DNA of 7,256 nt from Chryseobacterium sp. Lineage in GTDB: Bacteria > Bacteroidota > Bacteroidia > Flavobacteriales > Weeksellaceae. A program made the position numbers and the translations under genes. Below are positions 1-5,719 of this stretch, in pieces. The notes beneath the pieces are model-generated. The model had not been told where the DNA came from and did no database searches. It saw only the letters and a list, made by a program, of their open reading frames with translations. The DNA is taken from contig JAGNPP010000128.1 in the NCBI GenBank assembly GCA_017989575.1, forward strand, positions 1-7,256, given 5' to 3'. The first letter of the stretch is position 1; every line of letters begins with the position of its first letter.

Positions 1-13
1 CTTCTATCAGATT

Positions 14-628
14 TCACGTTTCAACTTCGACCTTAAGTTTCTGTTTGTTTGTTTTGACATAATCTTTTGCCATTTTCACAGCGTTGGTGATGCTTCCATT
101 GTAATCGACGTGATTGTCTTTCAGCATTATCATATCATATAAGCCATATCTGTGGTTGGTTCCGCCACCAATAGCAACGGCCCATTTTTCACATACCCGG
201 AAATTAGGTGTTGTTTTTCTGGTGTCCAGAAGTTTTGTTTTGGTTCCTATTAGTCGGGAATCCCAATCGTGCGTCATCGTCGCGATTCCACTCATTCTTT
301 GCATACAATTCAGAACCAATCTTTCTGTAGATAGGATTGACCTTGCTTTTCCAGTTACGATGAAAGCGATATCGCCTTTCTTCGCAGGTTCTCCGTCTTT
401 GATGAAGGTTTCAATGGTGAGATTTTTATCAAAATATTTAAAAATAATTTCCGCCAATTCCACTCCAGCCAGGATGCAATTTTCTTTAACTAATAGATGC
501 GCTTTCTGCTCCAAATCTTTCGGAATCGTAGAAAGTGTAGAGTGGTCACCGTTTTGAATGTCTTCTTCCAAAGCTGTTCTGATGAATTCTTTTAAAACTT
601 TATCTGTGGCGTATGCTGGTCTTTTCAT
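14..628 (-). pseudogene. nadC: Quinolinate phosphoribosyltransferase (NadC), interrupted by an in-frame TGA
   Basis: NadC (nicotinate-nucleotide pyrophosphorylase, cytoplasmic) converts quinolinate and PRPP to nicotinate mononucleotide, CO2 and pyrophosphate in de novo NAD synthesis. The 204 residues before the stop match the first part of the family: EDIQNGDHST near residue 22, ERLVLNCMQRMSGIAT at 102-117, DTRKTTPNFR at 135-144, and GGGTNHRYGLYDMIMLKDNH at 154-173 with the basic substrate-binding residues R137, K138, H159, R160 and K170. The family is usually about 280-290 residues. Here the frame stops with TGA (16-14) after KVEVET, where relatives typically have Arg, then reads N-L-I-E, as NadC normally does (VETRNLxE). 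One change (CGA to TGA) would explain it. The missing part includes the conserved LDN and SGG segments of the phosphate-binding barrel. The gene would run past the left edge of the window. The start ATG (628-626) overlaps the TGA of the upstream nuclease gene as ATGA, suggesting translational coupling. The family call is near certain; whether the stop is a true mutation or a sequence error cannot be decided here. Confidence 0.85.
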
Positions 629-1767
629 TTTGTGTTGATGTTTTTATTAAGTTCATTTTCGATTTCTTCGATGCTTGGCAGAGAAGATTTAAAGTTGTCT
701 GGTAAGATTTTTCTTAATTCGTAGGAAGAGATTCCCAAAGGTTTGTGCAAATCGGTCAAAGAATATTCTGCGATGATGTCGTCTTTCGTTTTACAAATAA
801 TCAATCCAACTGTCGCATTATCATTTTCATCACGCAATTGTTTATCAACAGACGTTACGTAAAAATTGAGTTTTCCAGCGTGTTCCGGCTCGAACTCTCC
901 AGATTTTAGTTCGATGACAACATATCTTTTTAGTTTGATATGATAGAAAAGTAAATCTAAGAAAAAACTTTGATTCCCAACTTTCATTTCCACCTGCTTC
1001 CCGACAAACGCAAAACCATTTCCTAGTTCAATTAAGAATTTCTGAATATTATCAATCAAGGCATTTTCCAATTCTCGCTCTTTGAAGTTTTCACTTATAT
1101 TAAGGAAATCGAAAATATAAGGGTCTTTCAAAGTTTGTTTTACCAATTCACTATCGTAGTCAGGAAGGGTTTTGGAAAAATTAGTAATCGCTTTTCCTTG
1201 AGATTGATATAGGTTTCCAGAAATCATATTCAATAGAACCGCTCTGCTCCAGCCGTTTTCTACGGTTTTATTAATGTAAAATAAAGCTTCAGTTACATTT
1301 TTACATTTCGTAAAAATCTGAATATGATGACCCCAAGGAATTAAAAAAAGTTTCTGAGGGAATTCGCCAACAAGTTGTTGCCGATTTTGATTTTCTTCAC
1401 TTTTGAATTCTCCAACAACTTGCTGGAGATTTGGTTTATCATCAATTTTGAATTCTCTAACAACTTGTTGGAGATTTGTAACTTCTTGACTGTAAAATTG
1501 ATAGAATATTTCAAAGAATCTCAAATTAGAAGAGGAAAAACCTTTAATCTCCGGAAATTCATTTCTCAAATCTTGACTCAACTGCTTGAAAAATCCCGAA
1601 CCGTAAGTATTCTCAAAACTCCTTTCCGAAATTTCCTTTCCCAAATCCCAATACATCTCTATCAAAGCAGAATTCACCTGAATGGCCGCTTTGATTTGAC
1701 TTTGCTGGATTTTCTGTTTCAAATCTGAAATCCAACGGAAGTATTGTTCATTGTTTTCTTTAAGCAT
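625..1767 (-). CDS. YhcG/DUF1016-family PD-(D/E)XK nuclease-like protein
   Basis: This 380-residue protein has the two-part layout of the YhcG (DUF1016) family. A helical N-terminal domain (about 1-95) contains the typical ALIEMYWDLGKEI (34-46) and the SSSNLRFFEIFYQF segment. The linker leads to the family motif IPWGHH (143-148). The C-terminal half (about 150-355) carries NGWSRAVLLNMI (171-182) and a PD-(D/E)XK core: FFLDLLFYH with D271, then VVIELKSGEF with E286 and K288, plus a plausible upstream Glu (E260). Family members are predicted DNA nucleases, often found near restriction-modification genes and mobile elements; the role of this one is unknown. Residues 98-136 hold three 15-residue repeats (see the repeat entry). 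The gene starts 7 bp after the nadB stop and its TGA overlaps the nadC ATG, so it should be co-transcribed with NAD synthesis genes. No restriction or methyltransferase gene is visible nearby. The frame is intact and the catalytic residues are present, so it is probably functional. Confidence 0.9.
   Translation of the reverse strand: MLKENNEQYFRWISDLKQKIQQSQIKAAIQVNSALIEMYWDLGKEISERSFENTYGSGFFKQLSQDLRNEFPEIKGFSSSNLRFFEIFYQFYSQEVTNLQQVVREFKIDDKPNLQQVVGEFKSEENQNRQQLVGEFPQKLFLIPWGHHIQIFTKCKNVTEALFYINKTVENGWSRAVLLNMISGNLYQSQGKAITNFSKTLPDYDSELVKQTLKDPYIFDFLNISENFKERELENALIDNIQKFLIELGNGFAFVGKQVEMKVGNQSFFLDLLFYHIKLKRYVVIELKSGEFEPEHAGKLNFYVTSVDKQLRDENDNATVGLIICKTKDDIIAEYSLTDLHKPLGISSYELRKILPDNFKSSLPSIEEIENELNKNINTK
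1360..1478 (-). repeat. 45-bp in-frame tandem repeat (2.6 copies) in the nuclease gene
   Basis: Units begin at 1360, 1405 and 1450, each opening with GAATTC on the plus strand. The 29-base cores of the second and third units differ at 2 positions and the first unit differs from the second at 6; the remaining 16 bases are also recognisably alike between the first two units. Because 45 bp is 15 codons, the frame is kept. On the minus strand the repeats encode NLQQVVREF (residues 98-106), NLQQVVGEF (113-121) and NRQQLVGEF (128-136), separated by charged spacers such as KIDDKP and KSEENQ. The array joins the helical N-terminal domain to the IPWGHH motif. It looks like a protein-coding minisatellite formed by slippage or unequal exchange. 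Confidence 0.93.
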
Positions 1768-1774
1768 ATTTCAA

Positions 1775-3370
1775 TTACTCATTAATCAAAAGCGGTTTTG
1801 TAGCCAAATCCTTATTATAAAAAGCCCCTTTATTCTCTGTCATCTCAAGAGATTGCTTGATAATCAAATAAGAAATATTCACAAGATTCCTCAGTTCCGA
1901 AAGTTGTGGTGAAAGGATAGAATAATTGTAAAGTTCCGTTACAGCTTCGTAGATTTCGCGTTGTTTTTTCTTGGCCAATTCCAATCTCGCATTGCTTCTC
2001 ACAATCGCAACCAAATCGCTCATCATTTCCTGAAGTTGCTTTCTGAGGTAGGTCACGAGAACCATTTCGTCCATCATTTTCATTCCCTCTTCATTCCATT
2101 CCGGAACAGCTTTCAAGTCATCGAAATTGAAATCATTTTCTTTCAAAAGTTCAACAGTTTTCATCGCCGCATTATGACCAAAAACCAAACCTTCTAATAA
2201 AGAATTCGAAGCCAAACGATTTGCGCCGTGAAGTCCGGAATTGGTGCATTCTCCAACGGCAAAAAGATTTTTAATGGATGATTGACCATTTTTATCCGTA
2301 TCAATTCCGCCCATTAAATAATGACAAGCCGGAACCACAGGAATCAATTCCTTCATCGGGTCGATGCCTTCATCCATACATTTTTTGTAAATATTTGGGA
2401 AGTGATGGATGAATTTTTCCTTGTCCATTTCTCGGCAATCCAAACCTACATAATCGTCTCCTGTAATCTTCAACTCGTTGTCGATTCCTCTTGCAACGAT
2501 GTCTCGGGAAGCTAATTCCTCGCGCTCATCGTATTTCTGCATAAAAGGTTTGCCGGATTTTGTTCTGAGTTTTGCACCATCGCCACGAACGGCTTCAGAA
2601 ATCAAAAACAACATTCCGTCACGTTTAGAATACATCGCCGTTGGATGAAATTGATAATACTGCATATTCGAAACCTTGCCGTGCGCTCTATGAACAAAGG
2701 CAATTCCGTCTCCTGTTGCAATGATTGGATTCGTAGTGTTTTTGTAAACGTGACCTGCTCCTCCAGTTGCAACCAAAGTGATTTTCGAAGTGATTTTTTT
2801 TATCTTTTTATTTTTCTCGTCAAGAACGTAAGCACCGTAACAATCAAGGTTTTCCTTTTCGAATTTTTTATTTGGAACGTGGTGTTGCGTAATCAAATCG
2901 ATAACGTAATGATGCGCCAACATTTCGATATTCGGAGAGTTGTTGACTGTTTCCAAAAGTGCTCTTTCAATTTCGAAACCGGTGATATCTTTATGATGCA
3001 CGATTCGATTTTCCGTGTGTCCGCCTTCTCTTCCGAGTGAATATTGACCTTTCTCTTGGTCGAATTTTGCGCCCCATTCCACAATTTCATTGAATCTCAG
3101 GGGCGCTTCTTCCACCACCATCCTCACGATTTCTGGGTCGTTGATGTAATCGCCGGCTCGCAAAGTGTCGTCTATATGTTTTTGAAAATTATCTTTGGAA
3201 AAATCTGTGACAACGGCCAATCCGCCTTGCGCATATTTTGTGTTGCTCTCATCCTCATTGCCCTTTGTCACGATGATGATTTTGGTGTCTGGCAATTGTT
3301 CGGAGATTTTGATGGCATAAGAAAGGCCTGAGATTCCGGAACCGATTACGAGAACGTCTGTTTTTATCAT
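1775..3370 (-). CDS. nadB: L-aspartate oxidase (NadB)
   Basis: NadB is a cytoplasmic FAD enzyme that oxidises L-aspartate to iminoaspartate, the first step of de novo NAD synthesis; NadA and then NadC complete the route to nicotinate mononucleotide. The 531-residue length is normal for the family. The N-terminus has the dinucleotide-binding motif GSGISGL (10-16). Further family motifs follow in order: NTKYAQGGLAVV, GREGGHTENRIVHHKDITG, MQYYQFHPTAMY, SEAVRGDGAKLR, ELASRDIVARGI with its conserved Arg, VPACHYLMGGI with its conserved His, and the C-terminal FAD segment LFAVGECTNSGLHGANRLAS. A C-terminal helical domain of the succinate dehydrogenase/fumarate reductase flavoprotein type completes the protein. 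Conserved motifs appear intact, so activity is expected. The ATG at 3370 fits because the FAD motif begins at residue 10, as usual. The nuclease gene follows after 7 bp. The upstream nitroreductase gene ends 52 bp before it on the same strand. Confidence 0.97.
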   Translation of the reverse strand: MIKTDVLVIGSGISGLSYAIKISEQLPDTKIIIVTKGNEDESNTKYAQGGLAVVTDFSKDNFQKHIDDTLRAGDYINDPEIVRMVVEEAPLRFNEIVEWGAKFDQEKGQYSLGREGGHTENRIVHHKDITGFEIERALLETVNNSPNIEMLAHHYVIDLITQHHVPNKKFEKENLDCYGAYVLDEKNKKIKKITSKITLVATGGAGHVYKNTTNPIIATGDGIAFVHRAHGKVSNMQYYQFHPTAMYSKRDGMLFLISEAVRGDGAKLRTKSGKPFMQKYDEREELASRDIVARGIDNELKITGDDYVGLDCREMDKEKFIHHFPNIYKKCMDEGIDPMKELIPVVPACHYLMGGIDTDKNGQSSIKNLFAVGECTNSGLHGANRLASNSLLEGLVFGHNAAMKTVELLKENDFNFDDLKAVPEWNEEGMKMMDEMVLVTYLRKQLQEMMSDLVAIVRSNARLELAKKKQREIYEAVTELYNYSILSPQLSELRNLVNISYLIIKQSLEMTENKGAFYNKDLATKPLLINE

Positions 3371-3389
3371 AAATAATAATTACTGCCCT

Positions 3390-3397
3390 CAAAAATA
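3390..3397 (-). promoter_or_regulatory. Candidate -7 promoter box for nadB
   Basis: The minus strand reads TATTTTTG here, matching the Bacteroidota -7 consensus TAnnTTTG. It ends 19 bases before the nadB ATG, so transcription could start about 12-15 bases upstream of the gene. No clear TTG -33 box lies at the usual 19-21 base spacing. The box overlaps a weak 5-bp inverted repeat (CCTCA/TGAGG, 3387-3404). This is a short motif in AT-rich DNA, so chance occurrence is possible; the gene may instead be read through from the nitroreductase gene. Confidence 0.3.
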
Positions 3398-3422
3398 TCT
3401 GAGGAAATTCAAAGGAATAAAG

Positions 3423-4049
3423 TTATAAGAATTTGATGAACTTATCCGCAGGTTTTCTCACTTTTTTGAAGTTTTGGAAATTATCATCCTCAGCTCTGTA
3501 ACCTAAAGTCAAAACGACAGCGATTTTCTCACTTTCTTTATCGATTTTCAAAACGTCTTCCAAGATGTCAGATTTGAAACCTTCCATCGGACAAGTGTCG
3601 ATATTTTCCTGTGCAGAAGCCATTATCAAAGAACCAAGAACAATATAACTCTGTTTCTCCGACCAACTTTCCATTTCCTGAGAAGTCTGATTTTCCAACT
3701 GAGCATTGATATTATTTCTGAAAGCCACCAATTGTTCCAACGTCACGCCTCGTTCATTAATAATATGACTGAAATAATTATCGACATATTCCTTATTAAT
3801 ATTAGTCTTCGAAACCAAAGCAATCAAATGGGAGCAAGTCGAAATCTGAGATGGATTATAAAACGCAGGAATCAATTTCTGAATCGTCTCATCTTTCTCA
3901 ACCACCAAAAGATGATAAGGTTGAAGTCCTAACGAGCTGACTGACAATCGGCCAGCTTCCAAAATTGAATTCAGTTTGTCCGACGGAATCTTCTTTCCGT
4001 CAAATTTTTTTACAGAATATCGCCAGTTAAGTGCATCCAAGTAGTTCAT
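3423..4049 (-). CDS. Nitroreductase-family NAD(P)H-dependent FMN oxidoreductase
   Basis: The 208-residue protein is a cytoplasmic FMN flavoprotein of the nitroreductase superfamily and resembles the NfsB group. Such enzymes use NAD(P)H to reduce nitroaromatics, quinones or flavins; the natural substrate here cannot be read from sequence. Evidence: the N-terminal FMN-phosphate contacts R10, S12 and K14 in LNWRYSVKKFD lie at the same positions as in E. coli NfsB; SSLGLQPYHLLVV (38-50) is the usual second flavin segment; PMEGF (154-158) matches the PIEGF loop of NfsB; and the C-terminus has VVLTLGYRAEDDN followed by KVRKP (196-200), the family's final flavin-contacting Arg/Lys. Length and ends are normal. 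It heads the leftward gene set, 52 bp upstream of nadB. A shared transcript with nadB is possible, but a -7 box in the gap suggests nadB may also have its own start. Confidence 0.92.
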   Translation of the reverse strand: MNYLDALNWRYSVKKFDGKKIPSDKLNSILEAGRLSVSSLGLQPYHLLVVEKDETIQKLIPAFYNPSQISTCSHLIALVSKTNINKEYVDNYFSHIINERGVTLEQLVAFRNNINAQLENQTSQEMESWSEKQSYIVLGSLIMASAQENIDTCPMEGFKSDILEDVLKIDKESEKIAVVLTLGYRAEDDNFQNFKKVRKPADKFIKFL

Positions 4050-4053
4050 ATAA

Positions 4054-4061
4054 CAAATATA
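4054..4061 (-). promoter_or_regulatory. Candidate -7 promoter box for the nitroreductase gene
   Basis: The minus strand reads TATATTTG, an exact match to TAnnTTTG. Only 4 bases separate it from the ATG at 4049. Since Bacteroidota transcripts usually start several bases after this box, the mRNA would begin at or next to the start codon and lack a leader. No convincing -33 TTG is seen. If the true start codon lay further inside, the leader would be longer, but the conserved R10/S12/K14 spacing supports the ATG at 4049. Confidence 0.4.
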
Positions 4062-4140
4062 AGGATTTGATTTTGGGTTTAGAATGATTTTAAATAATGG
4101 TCAATTTTAACACCAATTTTTTAAACCACTCAAAGAAAAG

Positions 4141-4155
4141 CCTTTATGATAAAGG
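4141..4155. promoter_or_regulatory. 15-bp perfect dyad in the divergent spacer, possible operator
   Basis: CCTTTAT and ATAAAGG flank a single central G, giving a perfect 7+1+7 inverted repeat. It lies about 92 bp upstream of the nitroreductase ATG and 141 bp upstream of the mraZ ATG. No T-run follows directly on either strand and neither divergent gene needs a terminator here, so a protein-binding site is a better guess. The rest of the 4050-4296 spacer is AT-rich and shows no ORF or RNA gene I can support. Confidence 0.3.
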
Positions 4156-4246
4156 ATTTCTTAATATTTCTATTTAATCAATTTTAAATCAAACCATTAG
4201 CCAAGAATGCCCTGAAAGCAAAAAGTTATAAACATTAAGTACAATT

Positions 4247-4271
4247 GTGGGTAAAAGTGGTAAAATGTGGT
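4247..4271 (+). promoter_or_regulatory. MraZ operator: three GTGG direct repeats at 10-bp spacing
   Basis: GTGG occurs at 4247-4250, 4257-4260 and 4267-4270, exactly one helical turn apart. The last two units read TAAAAGTGG and AAAATGTGG, each preceded by an A-run. MraZ proteins are known to bind arrays of short G-rich direct repeats with a 10-bp period upstream of mraZ (TGGGN-type boxes in E. coli, AAAGTG-type boxes in mollicutes), and this array resembles both. It covers the place where a -33 element would sit for the -7 box at 4283-4290, so bound MraZ should repress its own cluster. It also contains the GTG that could be mistaken for an upstream start codon. Confidence 0.85.
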
Positions 4272-4282
4272 AGAAATTTATA

Positions 4283-4290
4283 TAAATTTG
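4283..4290 (+). promoter_or_regulatory. Candidate -7 promoter box for mraZ and the dcw cluster
   Basis: TAAATTTG matches the Bacteroidota -7 consensus TAnnTTTG and lies 12 bases after the last GTGG repeat. It ends 6 bases before the mraZ ATG, so transcription probably starts at or within a few bases of that ATG. No good -33 TTG is present because the operator repeats fill that region, which may mean a weak or MraZ-controlled promoter. Confidence 0.55.
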
Positions 4291-4296
4291 CTCCAA

Positions 4297-4773
4297 ATGA
4301 AAAACTTCATTGGAACATACGAGTGTAAAATTGATGACAAAGGGCGCATCAAACTGCCTGCTTCGCTTACGAAGCAGATGGAACACTTTGCAGATGAGCC
4401 ATTTATCGTCAAGCGTTCGGTGTTTCAAAAATGTCTGGAAGTTTACCCGATGGAACCTTGGGACAGATTGATGGCAAAGATAAATGCACTCAATCGATTT
4501 GTCAAGAAAAATGCGGATTTCATCAGAATGTTTACCGCTGGTGTGAAAACCGTGGAAATGGACAACGTCGGTCGTCTGCAAATCAGCAAAGATTTGACGC
4601 AGTTTGCTAACCTCAACAAAGAAATAGTCATCACAAGTGCCGGCGAACTCTTCGAGATTTGGGACAAAGAATCTTACGAACAGGTCATCGTAGTAAGTGA
4701 AATTGATTTCGCCAACCTCGCAGAAGACGTAATGGGAAATTTGGAATCTGAAGATTCTAAGAACCAAGAATAA
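4297..4773 (+). CDS. mraZ: Transcriptional regulator MraZ
   Basis: MraZ is a DNA-binding protein with two SpoVT/AbrB-like domains that form ring oligomers; it regulates its own dcw cluster. The 158-residue length is normal. Each half carries the family signature: DDKGRIKLP (13-21) in the first and MDNVGRLQI (88-96) in the second. I chose ATG 4297 over the in-frame GTG at 4267 for three reasons: the protein then begins MKNFIGTYECK like typical MraZ, the GTG is part of the third operator repeat, and the -7 box (4283-4290) lies between the two, so a transcript from it would not include the GTG. It is the first gene of the cluster, with rsmH 52 bp downstream. The last residues (KNQE) and the stop codon lie inside a 7-bp repeat that continues into the intergenic gap, so the C-terminal tail is probably repeat-derived and not functional. 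Confidence 0.96.
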   Translation: MKNFIGTYECKIDDKGRIKLPASLTKQMEHFADEPFIVKRSVFQKCLEVYPMEPWDRLMAKINALNRFVKKNADFIRMFTAGVKTVEMDNVGRLQISKDLTQFANLNKEIVITSAGELFEIWDKESYEQVIVVSEIDFANLAEDVMGNLESEDSKNQE

Positions 4774-4790
4774 AGAACCAAGAGAAAGAG
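4759..4790 (+). repeat. AAGAACC-type heptad repeat spanning the mraZ stop codon
   Basis: About four and a half 7-bp units run from 4759: AAGAACC, AAGAATA, AAGAACC, AAGAGAA and a partial AGAG, so the underlying period is 7 and the better period is 14. The mraZ TAA (4771-4773) falls within the array. The array directly precedes a second, different heptad array (4791-4825). Together they cover the whole mraZ-rsmH gap. Confidence 0.75.
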
Positions 4791-4825
4791 CTGTCAACTG
4801 ACAACTATCACCTAAAACCTAAAAT
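4791..4825 (+). repeat. Five degenerate 7-bp repeats abutting the rsmH start codon
   Basis: Units start at 4791, 4798, 4805, 4812 and 4819, beginning CTGTCAA and CTGACAA and grading into CTAAAAC and CTAAAAT next to the gene. Every unit begins with CT and the last ends on the base before the ATG at 4826. The first units share the CTRWCAA consensus with the array before ftsL (5761-5795), which also has five units in the same register. The A-rich final units supply the A-rich upstream context that Bacteroidota use for Shine-Dalgarno-independent initiation. Confidence 0.75.
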
Positions 4826-5719
4826 ATGTATCATAATCCAGTCTTGCTGAAACAAAGTGTAGATGGTCTGGTAACCAATCCGGACGGCATCTACGTGGAC
4901 TGCACTTTCGGTGGTGGCGGACATTCCCGTGAGATTCTCAGCCGACTTTCGGACAAAGGGAAATTGTACGCTTTTGACCAAGATTTGGATGCTTTGAAGA
5001 ATACAATTGATGACCCAAGATTCACTTTGATTAATCAGAATTTCAGGTTTTTGGAGAACTCGTTGTTAGCTTATGGCGTGACTGGCGTTGATGGGATTTT
5101 GGCAGATTTGGGTGTTTCTTCCCATCAGTTTGATGAAGCTGAACGTGGATTTTCTATCAGAAGCAATGCGCCTTTGGATATGAGAATGAACGTAATGCAA
5201 GGCCTTGATGCCAAGAAAATCATCAATGAATATGAAGAGGAAGATTTGGCGAATGTGCTATACAATTATGGCGAGCTGAGAGAATCCAGAAAGTTGGCCA
5301 GAGAAATCGTTCATCACAGAAAAACCAAAAAAATCAATACGACGGATGAATTGAAATCACTTTTCAGTTACATCCCAGCTTTCAAACAAAATAAATTCTT
5401 TGCTCAGATTTTTCAAGCGATTAGAATTGAGGTAAATCAGGAATTGGAAGTTTTGAAGGAATTATTGGTTCAGTCTTACAAAGTTTTGAAGCCAGAAGGT
5501 AGATTGGTAATGATTTCTTACCATTCTTTAGAGGACAGATTGGTAAAGCGTTTCCTAAAAAACGGAATGTTCGAAGGTGAACCTCCAAGAGATATTTATG
5601 GGAATTACAAGAAAACTTTTGAATTGTTAAAGACAAAAGCAATCATCCCAGACGATAAAGAAATAGAAGAAAACTCACGCGCCAGAAGCGCAAAAATGAG
5701 AATAGGAACAAAATTATAG
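4826..5719 (+). CDS. rsmH: 16S rRNA (cytosine(1402)-N4)-methyltransferase RsmH
   Basis: RsmH (MraW) uses S-adenosylmethionine to methylate N4 of C1402 in the ribosomal P site of 16S rRNA, in the cytoplasm. At 297 residues it is of normal family length. The N-terminus is typical (MYHNPVLLKQSVDGL). The SAM-binding motif is VDCTFGGGGHS (24-34), followed by the acidic loop AFDQD (49-53), the catalytic-region motif ILADLGVSSHQFD (91-103), PLDMRMN (116-122), the conserved QAIRIEVNQEL (197-207), MISYHSLEDRLVKRF (229-243) and the C-terminal SRARSAKMR (284-292). All key motifs are present, so it should be active. It is the second gene of the dcw cluster, as in most bacteria. Heptad repeats precede its ATG and begin again on the base after its TAG stop, so both gaps around it are made of repeat DNA. 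Confidence 0.98.
   Translation: MYHNPVLLKQSVDGLVTNPDGIYVDCTFGGGGHSREILSRLSDKGKLYAFDQDLDALKNTIDDPRFTLINQNFRFLENSLLAYGVTGVDGILADLGVSSHQFDEAERGFSIRSNAPLDMRMNVMQGLDAKKIINEYEEEDLANVLYNYGELRESRKLAREIVHHRKTKKINTTDELKSLFSYIPAFKQNKFFAQIFQAIRIEVNQELEVLKELLVQSYKVLKPEGRLVMISYHSLEDRLVKRFLKNGMFEGEPPRDIYGNYKKTFELLKTKAIIPDDKEIEENSRARSAKMRIGTKL

Noticed and set aside
14..16. Recoding of the nadC TGA (selenocysteine or UGA as a sense codon)
   Set aside because: The neighbouring nuclease gene ends at TGA, the residue expected in NadC is Arg and not Cys or Trp, and no recoding signal can be supported from the 13 bases beyond it.
114..557. A 147-codon plus-strand open frame opposite nadC
   Set aside because: It is antisense to strongly conserved NadC motifs and shows no recognisable domain.
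1360..1478. CRISPR-like array
   Set aside because: The units are contiguous, in frame and inside a protein-coding gene, and there are no unique spacers between conserved repeats.
3387..3404. CCTCA/TGAGG inverted repeat as a terminator after the nitroreductase gene
   Set aside because: The stem is only 5 bp with an 8-base loop and no T-run follows on the minus strand.
4101..4187. Direct repeat TCAATTTTAA at 4101-4110 and 4178-4187
   Set aside because: It is a 10-base AT-rich match in AT-rich spacer DNA, easily due to chance, with no regular spacing to the promoters.
4267..4296. Upstream GTG start extending MraZ by 10 residues
   Set aside because: The GTG is the third operator repeat, the -7 box lies downstream of it, and the extra residues are not typical of MraZ.
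4189..4797. A 202-codon open frame on the minus strand opposite mraZ
   Set aside because: It lies antisense to a well-supported gene with clear MraZ motifs, covers the operator and promoter, and its translation resembles no family I know.
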